Source: Ignavibacteriota bacterium (GTDB taxonomy: Bacteria > Bacteroidota > Ignavibacteria > Ignavibacteriales > Melioribacteraceae). Taken from it: DNA of 64,000 nt. Under the pieces are notes generated by a model that saw only the letters and a program-made list of their open reading frames with translations, was not told where the DNA came from and ran no database searches. How positions within the stretch are numbered: the first letter of the stretch is position 1; every line of letters starts with the position of its first letter. Positions 37,072 to 46,022 of this stretch are shown one piece after another. The stretch covers positions 39,461 to 103,460 of the forward strand of contig PAAX01000005.1 of the NCBI GenBank assembly GCA_002698995.1. The letters are read 5' to 3'. The position numbers and the translations under genes are program-made.

Positions 37072-37491
37072 TTATTCACCCATAATAGTAATGACCATTC
37101 TTCTTGGACCGCCGTTATCTCTATGCTCGCAAAGGTAAATCCCCTGCCAAGTTCCTAAATTTAATTTTCCGTTAGTAACCGGGATTGTTAAAGAAGGTCC
37201 AAGCAATGATGATTTAATATGAGCCGGCATATCATCGCTCCCTTCCAAGGTATGTTCATAATATGATGCATTTTCCGGAACCATTTGATTAAAGTGTCTT
37301 TCCATATCTCTTCTTACGTCTGATGATACATTTTCATTAATGGTTAATGAGGCTGATGTATGCTGAATAAATAAATTTAACAGTCCTGATTTTACTTCTT
37401 TAATTTCGCTTAGTTCATTTAATATTTCTTGAGTAATTATATGGAATCCTCTTGGTCTTGGTTTTAATGTTATAACTTTTTGGTGATACAT
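37072..37491 (-). CDS. yjbQ: YjbQ family (UPF0047) thiamine-phosphate synthase-like protein
   Basis: A 139-residue member of the YjbQ/UPF0047 family. Hallmarks are [14 protein letters not shown], the histidine-bearing [31 protein letters not shown], and the ending [19 protein letters not shown]. The three conserved His form a metal/phosphate site. Escherichia coli YjbQ has low thiamine-phosphate synthase activity; the physiological role is uncertain. It lies 15 bases after ogt on the same strand and is probably co-transcribed. Confidence 0.93.
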   Translation of the reverse strand: MYHQKVITLKPRPRGFHIITQEILNELSEIKEVKSGLLNLFIQHTSASLTINENVSSDVRRDMERHFNQMVPENASYYEHTLEGSDDMPAHIKSSLLGPSLTIPVTNGKLNLGTWQGIYLCEHRDNGGPRRMVITIMGE

Positions 37492-37506
37492 TTTCTATCC
37501 CGTTTT

Positions 37507-37998
37507 CTATTCAAAGAAATCTATTTGAAAATCGACGTTGGAGAATTTAGCTTCATGATCCAGAAGCCATTTTTTTCTCCATAAACCTCCGGCATAACCG
37601 GTAAGACTTCCGTCGCTCCCAATTACTCTATGGCAAGGTACTATTAGTGCAATAGGATTCTGCCCATTTGCATTTGCTGCTGCTCTTACTTTTTTCATAT
37701 CTCCTAACTCTTCTGCTAAATAGTTGTAAGAAATTGTTTCTCCATATTCAATTTGCAATAATCTATTCCAGACAGATTTCTGAAATTCCGTTCCTCTTAA
37801 ATCCAAAGTAAGATTAAAGACTTTCAATTCCCCTTGGAAATACTTGTTAATCTGATCAATGCAATCTTTAACAAGGGAATTTTCCGAAGAAGTTTTCTCA
37901 ACCTCATTTTCATCCAGAAAAGTGACTGAAATAATTCCCTCATCTCCGGCTTTTATTTCAATCAAACCAATCTGTGAATTAATAATCGATTTATACAT
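37507..37998 (-). CDS. ogt: Methylated-DNA-protein-cysteine methyltransferase
   Basis: A suicide DNA-repair protein of 163 residues that moves the alkyl group from O6-methylguanine to its own Cys. The acceptor motif is PCHRVIGSDGSLTGYAGG. The DNA-binding helix-turn-helix lies before it (GETISYNYLAEELG, VRAAANANGQNP with the Arg finger). The N-terminal ribonuclease-H-like domain is short. It contains no Ada regulatory domain. First gene of a minus-strand pair with yjbQ. Confidence 0.94.
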   Translation of the reverse strand: MYKSIINSQIGLIEIKAGDEGIISVTFLDENEVEKTSSENSLVKDCIDQINKYFQGELKVFNLTLDLRGTEFQKSVWNRLLQIEYGETISYNYLAEELGDMKKVRAAANANGQNPIALIVPCHRVIGSDGSLTGYAGGLWRKKWLLDHEAKFSNVDFQIDFFE

Positions 37999-38072
37999 TT
38001 TGTATTGAATTTAACATTTGGTAAATCTTTCATTTTTTATGAACAACTTCAAGAGAATATTTATAACAATAA

Positions 38073-38262
38073 AAAGGGGCTGTCTCAAATTGACTGTTGT
38101 CATCACGAGCGCCCGCCTTGCTGAGCAAAGCGAGGCAGGAAGCGAAGTGATCTCATTTTTTAATTAAAATAGAAAGATTGCCCGCCTTGCAAAGCGAAGC
38201 GAGGCAGGCTTCAGCAAAAATCGCTTCGCAATGACGATTTACGATATTTGAGACAGCCCTTT
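38073..38262. repeat. MITE-like palindromic element
   Basis: About 190 bases bounded by a near-perfect 17-18 bp terminal inverted repeat (AAAGGGGCTGTCTCAAAT / ATTTGAGACAGCCCTTT). Inside are two further imperfect palindromes built on CCCGCCTTGC and GCGAGGCAGG. GC-rich compared with its neighbours and without an open frame. It looks like a non-autonomous mobile or dispersed repeat; its ends may also serve as a terminator for gpx. Confidence 0.75.
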
Positions 38263-38267
38263 CTAAT

Positions 38268-38846
38268 TTATTTATTTAATTCTTGTTCAATAGCTTTTGT
38301 AACAGCATCACTTTCGGGTTCAACGGAACTCTTATATCTTGCAATAACTTCACCCTCTTTAGAGATTAAGAACTTTTCAAAGTTCCAGTTTATATCTCCC
38401 TTTTCCACATTTGAGTTATTAGTAAGCATTTTATAAAGTGGATTTTTATCTTCACCTAAGACTTTTATTTTATCGAATAGAGGGAAAGTCACATTGAAAT
38501 TTGTTGAACAGAATTCGGCAATTTCTTCGTTTGTGCCCGGTTCTTGTCCACCAAAATCATTGCATGGGAAAGCCAGAATTTCAAATCCTTGCTCTTTATA
38601 TTTATCATAAATTTTTTGAAGTCCGCTGTACTGCCTTGTATAACCGCATTTAGAAGCAACATTAACAATCAATAAAACTTTTCCTTTATATTCGGAAAGA
38701 CTAACATCCTTACCATTTATATCTTTTACAGAAAATTCATGAACAGATTCCATATTTTTACCTTCGTTTGTTTTTAATGATTTATCTGATGCCGAGATTA
38801 AATTTACAATCAGAAATATTGATGCGATAATAATTAGTTTTTTCAT
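38268..38846 (-). CDS. Thioredoxin-dependent glutathione peroxidase-type peroxidase
   Basis: A 192-residue peroxidase of the GPx family with a signal peptide (cleavage near LISAS), so it is periplasmic. The peroxidatic Cys67 is in NVASKCGYT. Cys95 is in FPCNDFGGQEPG, and Cys113 in EFCSTNF is spaced as the resolving Cys. Trp and Asn of the tetrad are in WNFEKFLI. This 2-Cys form uses thioredoxin rather than glutathione (family knowledge) and reduces peroxides. A ribosome site (GGAG) precedes the ATG. Confidence 0.93.
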   Translation of the reverse strand: MKKLIIIASIFLIVNLISASDKSLKTNEGKNMESVHEFSVKDINGKDVSLSEYKGKVLLIVNVASKCGYTRQYSGLQKIYDKYKEQGFEILAFPCNDFGGQEPGTNEEIAEFCSTNFNVTFPLFDKIKVLGEDKNPLYKMLTNNSNVEKGDINWNFEKFLISKEGEVIARYKSSVEPESDAVTKAIEQELNK

Positions 38847-38898
38847 TCAATTCTCCTTTTATTTCGATAACATAATAATAAGAAATTAGGTTCTATTA

Positions 38899-39549
38899 AT
38901 GTTTGGAATTAAAAATATACTCAATTGGAGTTCGGTAATATTTATTCTTTTCTCCATTTATTTATCGATTAATCTATACAGTTACAATTTACTAAATGAA
39001 GCGTTCATGTTTGAAGGAATTGCAATCTTGATGTTTGTTTTTATGACTTACATTATGGATAATCTCCCTTCCGAAGGAAAAGGAGTGGTAAACTTTATTT
39101 TCGCTTTAATATTTTCATCTATATTCTTAACATTAAACAGTTATCTTATTATTCCACTTACTTTTGCTTTCCTATACTACTTTAGGAATAATTTATATTT
39201 TGTTTTCGGTGGATTAGCTTTTACAGCATTTACCGCATACTCAATTAATTCATTTATACTTTTTTCCGATAAGATAAATATTACTATCGAAACTCTTATG
39301 GTGATTCCAGTTTTTATTCTGGTAATTTTTATAATAATCAATTTTTATTTGGGCTGGATTATCGCAGACAGGCAAGAGCTTTTATTTTCAAGCGGATTAA
39401 TGATTTTCATTCTTTTACTTATCTCCTCTTATTACGATTCCCCAATTCAGAATAGATTTCTTCTAACTATTCCACTTTTCCTATTTTCATTAAAGCGTTA
39501 CAAAGTAGATAGATTTTTAGGAAAGATTTATAATTCAAAAGAGGCATAA
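38899..39549 (+). CDS. Multi-pass membrane protein, unknown
   Basis: A 216-residue integral membrane protein with about six or seven hydrophobic segments. Only a few polar residues lie between them (MDNLPSEGKG is the longest early loop), and the C-terminus is basic (LKRYKVDRFLGKIY). I do not recognise a family. The stop codon abuts the ATG of the DUF3298 lipoprotein, so they form an operon. The start lacks a strong ribosome site. Confidence 0.65.
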   Translation: MFGIKNILNWSSVIFILFSIYLSINLYSYNLLNEAFMFEGIAILMFVFMTYIMDNLPSEGKGVVNFIFALIFSSIFLTLNSYLIIPLTFAFLYYFRNNLYFVFGGLAFTAFTAYSINSFILFSDKINITIETLMVIPVFILVIFIIINFYLGWIIADRQELLFSSGLMIFILLLISSYYDSPIQNRFLLTIPLFLFSLKRYKVDRFLGKIYNSKEA

Positions 39550-40347
39550 ATGAAAAACTTAGTTTTTGCTTTGTTAATTATTTTGTCAGTTTTAATTTCT
39601 TCTTGCTCAACTACTGATTATAATAAGGTTGATTATACAATTGAAGATACTACTTATATTTACGGCAACTGCGATTCTTTAGAGATTGGATGTGTTGAAA
39701 TTTCACTTTCGTTTTTAACATTGCATGATTATAAATATAAAGAGCTGAACGACAGTGTTAATGGTTCAATTAAAGAATTTTTATATTCATCCCCATTCAG
39801 TGAAGAAGGAGATTTAACCTTTGATGCACTTAAGAATTCAATTGTAGATGATTATAAAAAAATTAAAGAAGATTTTCCCGATTCTCCTGTTAGATATTCA
39901 TATGATAGAGAAATTACTATTTCGACCGATACTCTAAATGTATTTAGTCTGGCTTTTAGAGGAAGCAATTATTTCGGTGGAGCTCATCCAAACTCATTTT
40001 TTGGATTTGCAAATTTTAATAAAACCAGCGGTAAAGAGATTTTATTAAGTGAGCTATTGATTGATAATTACCAAAATGAATTAGATAAAGCGGGGGAGAA
40101 AATATTCAGACAAATAAAAGGTTTGTCACCTTCTCAAAATCTGAATGAAGCCGGTTACTGGTTCGATAATAATAAATTCATTTTGAACAATAATTTCTTA
40201 ATAGCCAAAACCGGATTGAGATTTTTATTCAATCAATACGAAATTGCTCCTTATGCTGAGGGAATTACAATTATTGAAATTCCTTATTCGGAAATTACCG
40301 GTATAATTAAGAAGAATGGAATTCTTTCAAAGCTGATAAGGAAGTAA
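39550..40347 (+). CDS. DUF3298/DUF4163 lipoprotein
   Basis: A 265-residue lipoprotein: the signal MKNLVFALLIILSVLISSC has its lipobox Cys at position 19. The chain matches the DUF4163-DUF3298 arrangement of RsiV-like and PdaC-like proteins. The first domain covers about 35-130. The second holds FRGSNYFGGAHPNSF and ends with FLFNQYEIAPYAEGI. DUF3298 domains in RsiV bind lysozyme; here only general ligand binding can be inferred. It directly follows the membrane protein gene. Confidence 0.85.
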   Translation: MKNLVFALLIILSVLISSCSTTDYNKVDYTIEDTTYIYGNCDSLEIGCVEISLSFLTLHDYKYKELNDSVNGSIKEFLYSSPFSEEGDLTFDALKNSIVDDYKKIKEDFPDSPVRYSYDREITISTDTLNVFSLAFRGSNYFGGAHPNSFFGFANFNKTSGKEILLSELLIDNYQNELDKAGEKIFRQIKGLSPSQNLNEAGYWFDNNKFILNNNFLIAKTGLRFLFNQYEIAPYAEGITIIEIPYSEITGIIKKNGILSKLIRK

Positions 40348-40353
40348 CAAGAT

Positions 40354-41274
40354 TTACAGCATCAACAAATAAAGTCCGATAGAGATTGTAACAATAGAAA
40401 GTAGAGTTGAAAGAGCAACAATACTTCCGGCTAATTGCCCGTCACGATTCATTGCTTCTGCCATAATATAACTTGCTATTGCAGTTGGACATGCAAAGAA
40501 AATAAATAGTATAATTATTTCTTCTTGTGTAAATCCGAAATAAAAAGCTATTGGAGTGAAAATAAGTGGCTGCAATATTAATTTGAATAATGTTGAATAT
40601 ACTGCAGATTTTGAAATATTCTTAATCTCGGAAATTGAAAAGCTAGCTCCAATGCTGATAAGTGCCAAAGGTAATGTTAATGCTGCAATGTAACCGATAG
40701 TTTGATCTATCACTTGAGGAGTTTTAAAGCCAATCCCGTTTAATGCAAATGCAATAATCACAGATATTACAAGCGGATTAATTAATATATCTTTAATAAA
40801 ATTCCCCTTTACATTTTTTGCAGGATAAGCAAGAGCAATAACTGCAAGTATGTTATAAAGAGGAAGTACAAATGCAATTAGCATAGCACTTTTAACTAAT
40901 GAATCATGATCTAAAACAGAAGAAATTAAAGCCAGACCAACAATTGCATAATTCCCTCTGAAAGCCCCTTGAATAAAAACTCCACGTACTTCATCGCTCA
41001 GTTTAAATAGACTTGCAACAATCCACATTAAAACAAAAAAGATTATTGTGCTTACAACAGCAAAGAGAATGAATCCTGCACTTCCTTCAAAAGTATAATT
41101 GTTTTCGCGAATTTTTTTGAAGAGAAATAAAGGGAGAGCAATATTAAAAATGATCTTCGATGAAATTTTATTGTATTCTAGAGTAATGATATTAAGGTAT
41201 CTTAGAACAATTCCGATAAAGATTACAAGAAATATTGGAAGAACCAAAGATATTAAAGTGAGAGCATTCTGCAT
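40354..41274 (-). CDS. AEC family permease
   Basis: A 306-residue member of the auxin efflux carrier family with about ten membrane segments, arranged as two halves of five helices. Typical elements are GIVLRYLNIIT near the start, GNYAIVGLALIS around residue 110, and CPTAIASYIMAEAMN in the second half. Bacterial members export or import small carboxylates such as malate or malonate. The substrate cannot be told. A single minus-strand gene, convergent with the DUF3298 gene. Confidence 0.9.
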   Translation of the reverse strand: MQNALTLISLVLPIFLVIFIGIVLRYLNIITLEYNKISSKIIFNIALPLFLFKKIRENNYTFEGSAGFILFAVVSTIIFFVLMWIVASLFKLSDEVRGVFIQGAFRGNYAIVGLALISSVLDHDSLVKSAMLIAFVLPLYNILAVIALAYPAKNVKGNFIKDILINPLVISVIIAFALNGIGFKTPQVIDQTIGYIAALTLPLALISIGASFSISEIKNISKSAVYSTLFKLILQPLIFTPIAFYFGFTQEEIIILFIFFACPTAIASYIMAEAMNRDGQLAGSIVALSTLLSIVTISIGLYLLML

Positions 41275-41349
41275 TAATTAAAACCGTTTTTTAATTAATC
41301 AAAAAATAGTGAAGAGTGAATTGAAATGATATTTTGATAGAAAATATTT

Positions 41350-41377
41350 GGGGCTGAATAAATAATTAAACAGCCCC
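41350..41377 (-). terminator. Hairpin after the OB-fold lipoprotein gene
   Basis: Stem GGGGCTG / CAGCCCC, 14-base loop, AT-rich tail, 13 bases past the stop codon on the minus strand. Confidence 0.55.
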
Positions 41378-41389
41378 ATGAAAAACTAT

Positions 41390-42115
41390 TTAACTTTTAC
41401 TGTTAGCTATAACTTTTGCTTCTTCAATAATTACTTCATAAGAATAACCTGAACCGAAATCCTTATTTACAGTTACAGTACCTTCAAAAGTTACAACATC
41501 ACCAACAGAAGCTTCTCTGTCTGTAGTAATTGTAAGATCATAATTATTACCGTCGGCAGTACCATCTTGAATGTGAATCCAATTTCTTCCCATAATACCA
41601 AGATTAACTTTAGTAACTTCTCCTCTTACTTTTACTGTTTTACCTGAATAAGATTCTTTACCAGCAAACAATTCACCAATAGAAATTCCTCCTTCAGCTT
41701 TTTCAACTTTTATATCTGTCTTAGTCTGAGGCTTAACATTGCTGTGCGCTGATTTTACATCTTTAGGCATTTGCGGTGATCCAAAAGGAGTTGGACTTAC
41801 AGCCTGCACAAATAATATTGATTCAAATGTTCTTTCTAAATCTTTGCTCTGAAAATCTTTCATTTCAAAACTATCTTTATAATAAAGGATGTCTCCTTCT
41901 TCAGCATTCATTTTAGTTACTGCCATCCATACTTCTTTACCGTTTTCGTCTACACGTAAATAAGTGTAAGCGTTTGCTTGAAGAACTTCCAATACTTCAA
42001 CTTTATGGTTTCCTGCCGGAATTGCGGCTTGTTCCTGCTGTTCTTCATTGTTGCTGCTGCATGCAATAGCAAATAGTAAAATCAATGCGGCGATAATCAA
42101 ATTTCTTAGTTTCAT
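41390..42115 (-). CDS. Lipoprotein with OB-fold domain
   Basis: A 241-residue lipoprotein (lipobox ending AIAC at Cys19). The first part (about 35-110) has strands such as VEVLEVLQANAYTYLRV. A linker (120-145) is followed by an OB-fold (about 150-235): VKVRGEVTKVNLGIMGRNWIHIQDGT and VGDVVTFEGTVT, here given as VRGEVTKVNLGIMGRNWIH and FEGTVT. This matches nucleic-acid-binding-fold lipoproteins of unknown function in Bacteroidota. Periplasmic. No enzyme motif is seen. Confidence 0.8.
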   Translation of the reverse strand: MKLRNLIIAALILLFAIACSSNNEEQQEQAAIPAGNHKVEVLEVLQANAYTYLRVDENGKEVWMAVTKMNAEEGDILYYKDSFEMKDFQSKDLERTFESILFVQAVSPTPFGSPQMPKDVKSAHSNVKPQTKTDIKVEKAEGGISIGELFAGKESYSGKTVKVRGEVTKVNLGIMGRNWIHIQDGTADGNNYDLTITTDREASVGDVVTFEGTVTVNKDFGSGYSYEVIIEEAKVIANSKS

Positions 42116-42338
42116 TTCTTCCCTTCTTTTTTCATTAAAAAATCATAAGTAAATATAATAAAAGAGTAATCTCTTTTTAAGTGTTAAAAGTCGGTTTATC
42201 TCATATTTGTTTTATAATTGTAAATTAATTGCGATAAAAGCCAGGTAAAATCAATTTTATTTTATTTCTTATCTGATATAAGTAAAATTTAATACTATTT
42301 TTGATTTATCAAATAATTTGAATAAAAGAAGAAAGAAA

Positions 42339-43478
42339 ATGTACAATTATCAAAAATCGAATAGATATTTCGCTCAGGCTGCTGAGGATATTAAAGACTT
42401 GGTTGAATCAGAATTAGTTGGATTGGGAGCGACTGATGTTAGTCATGCATACAAAGGACTTTATTTTAACGGAGATAAAGAAGTTTTATACAAAGTAAAT
42501 CTTTATACAAGACTAATAAACAGAATACTTGCCCCGTTAATTTCATTCGATTGTCATTCGGAAAATTATCTTTACAAAACAGCTTATGAGATTGAATGGG
42601 AAAAGCTTCTAAACAATGATGATACTTTTGCAATTTATGCTTCGGTTTCCCAAAGTAATATTACCCATTCAAAATTTGCCTCACTTAAGTTAAAAGATGC
42701 AATTGTTGATAGATTTAGAGATAAAACGGGTAAACGTCCGGATGTTGATACTAGAAATCCTAAAGTTTGGTTTAATCTTCACATTGAAAAGAATCATGCA
42801 GTAATAAGTATTGATACTTCGGGAGGATCATTACACAGAAGAGGTTACAGAAAAGGTTCGGTTGAAGCACCGATGATAGAAACCTTAGCCGCATCAATTA
42901 TTGCTTTAACTGAATGGGACATGAAAAAACCGTTGTATGATCCTTTATGCGGATCGGGAACATTGCTTTGCGAAGCATATTTAGCAGCAGCAAATATTCC
43001 CCCATCATTTATGAGAGAAAGATTTGGGTTTGAGAATTTACCCGATTTTGACAAGAAACTTTGGAAAAAGATAAAATCAGATTCTGAGAAAAATATTAGA
43101 AAGATTGAACCGGATTTAATAAGCGGAAGTGATATTTCAATCGAATCAGTTAGAGCAGCGGAAAACAATTTAGCGGTAATTGATAATTATAAATTAGTTA
43201 ATGTAAAGCAGAAGAATATTTTTGATATTAAAGAGCTAAAGGACAAAGTTATAGTCTGCAATCCTCCTTATGGAATTAGATTAAAACCCAATCATGATCT
43301 ATCAAAATTTTACAAGGAGCTTGGTGATTTTCTGAAGCAGAAATGTACAAACTCAACAGCTTTCATTTACTTTGGGGACAGAAAATACTTAAAGAATATC
43401 GGTTTACGTCCCAAATGGAAAAGACCTCTGCAGAACGGAGGACTTGACGGCAGATTAGCTAAATTTGAATTATACTAA
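42339..43478 (+). CDS. THUMP-domain RNA guanine-N2 methyltransferase (RlmL N-terminal-like)
   Basis: A 379-residue class I methyltransferase. An N-terminal THUMP domain (SELVGLGATDVSHAYKGLYFNG) precedes a Rossmann-like domain: the SAM motif DPLCGSGTLLCEA and the catalytic NPPYG at about residue 305. This set is that of the N-terminal half of RlmL, which makes m2G2445 in 23S rRNA, and of related YpsC-like enzymes. The ATG at 42339 is preferred over a TTG seven codons before. No operon partners. Confidence 0.92.
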   Translation: MYNYQKSNRYFAQAAEDIKDLVESELVGLGATDVSHAYKGLYFNGDKEVLYKVNLYTRLINRILAPLISFDCHSENYLYKTAYEIEWEKLLNNDDTFAIYASVSQSNITHSKFASLKLKDAIVDRFRDKTGKRPDVDTRNPKVWFNLHIEKNHAVISIDTSGGSLHRRGYRKGSVEAPMIETLAASIIALTEWDMKKPLYDPLCGSGTLLCEAYLAAANIPPSFMRERFGFENLPDFDKKLWKKIKSDSEKNIRKIEPDLISGSDISIESVRAAENNLAVIDNYKLVNVKQKNIFDIKELKDKVIVCNPPYGIRLKPNHDLSKFYKELGDFLKQKCTNSTAFIYFGDRKYLKNIGLRPKWKRPLQNGGLDGRLAKFELY

Positions 43479-43683
43479 AAATACGACCAATTATATTTTA
43501 AGCTTCAATTTCCTTTTTTCGGATGCTGCGGTACGCTATTTCTTGACAAACATTTTTAAGTATATTAGTTTTCTCTAAGTAATTTATAGAAAATGGTAAA
43601 AGCTTATTCTTGATTTTTTGATATCATAAACCAACCAATAATTAACTAGAAATTTATTTATAACGTTTAAAGGATAATTCTAT

Positions 43684-45279
43684 ATGAGAATAAACGGACA
43701 TAAAGATACAGAAGTAGTAGTAAATCAAAGCTCAGTCTTTGATGAATCAAGCAGACAAATGATGATCGACCGCTATAACTATTCTGATGAAATAAAAAGA
43801 ATAATCGACAACGAAAATCTTCTTCCGGTTGGTGTGCTTGCCAGATTACATACCAATTTCCCTAACAGTTCCGGAATTATGGAAGAAGCTAAATTTTTAT
43901 TTAACGATAAAATACACTATGAAGGATTAAAGGGATTTAGAGAAATAGTAAATACATTAGAGAAAAATGATATAAACATTGGACATATTGAAGAGCGAGA
44001 ATTATTTATAAATATTTACCGCTTCCTTGCTACAAAGCACGTTCTAAATACAATTAACTGGAATGATTTTGAGAATGATTCTGTATTTCAATTAGTTTTT
44101 CCTCAACCGGGAATGATAGATGAAGAAATTACCAAAGCATATCTAAGTGCCGCAACTGATGAAGAAAAGAAAAAAATTGTTGATGATTATATAATTACAT
44201 TTACAAATCCGCACGATGGTAAACAAAAACTGAATAAGCCATGGTTTGTAAATGATGACGGCGCAGTAGAGTTTGTTGAAGGGAGTCAGCATAAATATCC
44301 TCAATGCCAATTGATATTTGATAAATCAACACAAAGCTGTTTTGCATTCTGTACTTATTGTTTCAGACATGCGCAGGTACGCGGTGACGAGGATATGTTC
44401 ATACAAAGAGAAATTCGTCAAGTGCATGAATATGTTAAACGCCACAAAGAGATTACTGATATGTTAATTACCGGCGGAGACGGCGGCTGGATTTCTGCAA
44501 AAAGATTGGAAGAATATATTACTCCGTTAATTGAAGATCCGGAATTATCACACATCAAAACATTGCGTATCGGATCAAGAGCATTAACTTTTCATCCCGA
44601 AATGATTCTTGAACCGGAATATGAAAAGACATTAGAATTATTTGAAAGACTTTATGATAATGGAATTCAGTTAGTCTGGATGTCTCACTTTTCTACACCA
44701 AGAGAAGTTCTTAATTTAAGTACTGTTGCGGCTATAAGAAGATTAAAAAATCGCAAAGTAACTATAAAAAGTCAAAGCCCGATAATGAATCACATCAGCC
44801 TATTTACAAAAGAAGATAATAAAGTTGATGTTGATCGCTCAGCGCAGAACTGGATAGATTTAGGTAATGTGTTAGCAATGCTTGGTGTTGGATTCCATTC
44901 GATGTATTGTGCTCGTCCAACCGGAGAACATCATTATTTTACAACTCCTTTGGTTGAACTAAATAAAGTATTCAACAAAGTATATCGTTCATTGGCATCT
45001 ATTAATCGTCCATCAAGATATATCTCAATGACATCATCTGCGGGAAAAGTTTCTTTATTAGGAACAGCAGAAGTAAATGGAGAGACCGTATTTGCCTTGA
45101 AGTTTAACGAAGGAAGAAATATGGAATGGATGGATAAAGTATTTCTAGCAAAATATGACGAACTTGAAAACACCATAGAAAAATTAAAGCCATACGATAC
45201 AGAGAAATATTTCTTTGAAGATGAATTGATTGAGATAGAGAAAAATCTTCAAAAGAAATTAGAAGAGAGACTAAAGTAG
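43684..45279 (+). CDS. KamA-family radical SAM amino acid 2,3-aminomutase
   Basis: A 531-residue radical SAM, PLP-dependent enzyme of the lysine 2,3-aminomutase (KamA) family, which moves an amino group from C2 to C3. The cluster Cys are C219, C223 and C226, followed by Arg228 at the position that holds the substrate carboxylate in lysine aminomutase. GGDGG follows near residue 264. The PLP Lys is probably K455 in SSAGK. By eye alignment the two Asp that bind the lysine side chain are replaced by Ala410 and Ser448/Thr450, with Arg411 next to it. A dicarboxylic substrate is therefore likelier than lysine. The N-terminus is about 95 residues longer than in KamA. First gene of the pcaIJF-containing operon. 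Confidence 0.9.
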   Translation: MRINGHKDTEVVVNQSSVFDESSRQMMIDRYNYSDEIKRIIDNENLLPVGVLARLHTNFPNSSGIMEEAKFLFNDKIHYEGLKGFREIVNTLEKNDINIGHIEERELFINIYRFLATKHVLNTINWNDFENDSVFQLVFPQPGMIDEEITKAYLSAATDEEKKKIVDDYIITFTNPHDGKQKLNKPWFVNDDGAVEFVEGSQHKYPQCQLIFDKSTQSCFAFCTYCFRHAQVRGDEDMFIQREIRQVHEYVKRHKEITDMLITGGDGGWISAKRLEEYITPLIEDPELSHIKTLRIGSRALTFHPEMILEPEYEKTLELFERLYDNGIQLVWMSHFSTPREVLNLSTVAAIRRLKNRKVTIKSQSPIMNHISLFTKEDNKVDVDRSAQNWIDLGNVLAMLGVGFHSMYCARPTGEHHYFTTPLVELNKVFNKVYRSLASINRPSRYISMTSSAGKVSLLGTAEVNGETVFALKFNEGRNMEWMDKVFLAKYDELENTIEKLKPYDTEKYFFEDELIEIEKNLQKKLEERLK

Positions 45280-45308
45280 TTAATCTAAAAATAAAGTAAG
45301 ATATAGAA

Positions 45309-46022
45309 ATGATAAACAAGATTTACAGGTCGGCAGCAGAAGCTGTTGAAGGAATATTTGACGGTGCAACAATAATGATAAGCGGATTTGGTGAAGCCGG
45401 AAGTCCAATTGAATTAATACATGCATTAATAGATCAAGGAGCTAAAGATCTAACAATTGTAAGTAATAATACAGGGAGCGGACATGTTGGTTTAGCTGCA
45501 CTTATCGAAAACAAACGTGTAAGAAAAATGATCTGCTCATTCCCTAGAACGGCAAACTCAACAGTCTTTCCCGAACTTTATCGCAAAGGAGAAATTGAAT
45601 TGGAGTTAGTACCTCAAGGAACATTAGCAGAGAGAATAAGATCAGGCGGAGCCGGAATACCGGCATTTTATACTCCAACTTCATACGGTACACCTTTAGC
45701 GGAAGGTAAAGAGACAAGAGAATTCAACGGAACGATGTATGTAATGGAGCATGCGATTAGAGCAGATTTCTCACTTGTTAAATGTAAATCAGCAGATAGA
45801 TACGGAAATTTAATCTATAATAAAACAGCTCGTAATTTTGGTCCGATAATGTGTACAGCAGCGGAAACAGCAATTGTACAGGCAAAAGAGATTGTTGAAC
45901 CCGGGGAAATTGATCCGGAGATTGTTGTAACTCCGGGAATATTTGTTAAGCGGGTTGTAGAGATTTCCAATCCTCTTGAAGAATCTCAGTTAGTAAAAGA
46001 AGGAAGGAGCTATCCATGGTAG
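45309..46022 (+). CDS. pcaI: 3-oxoadipate CoA-transferase subunit A
   Basis: Alpha subunit (237 residues) of a two-subunit 3-oxoacid CoA-transferase that activates a 3-oxo acid using succinyl-CoA. The fold and the signatures GFGEAGSPIELI, SNNTGSG and VPQGTLAERIRSGGAGIPAF are present. The runs CSFPR, VFPELYRKGEIELE and PTSYGTPLAEGKETRE follow Pseudomonas PcaI rather than SCOT/ScoA. I therefore call 3-oxoadipate as substrate, from memory of those sequences. It overlaps pcaJ by 7 bases and is 29 bases after the aminomutase. Confidence 0.9.
   Translation: MINKIYRSAAEAVEGIFDGATIMISGFGEAGSPIELIHALIDQGAKDLTIVSNNTGSGHVGLAALIENKRVRKMICSFPRTANSTVFPELYRKGEIELELVPQGTLAERIRSGGAGIPAFYTPTSYGTPLAEGKETREFNGTMYVMEHAIRADFSLVKCKSADRYGNLIYNKTARNFGPIMCTAAETAIVQAKEIVEPGEIDPEIVVTPGIFVKRVVEISNPLEESQLVKEGRSYPW

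Noticed and set aside
43684..45279. Plain lysine 2,3-aminomutase kamA of lysine fermentation
   Set aside because: The lysine-binding Asp residues appear replaced, and the fermentation partners kamDE, kdd, kce and kal are absent from the operon.
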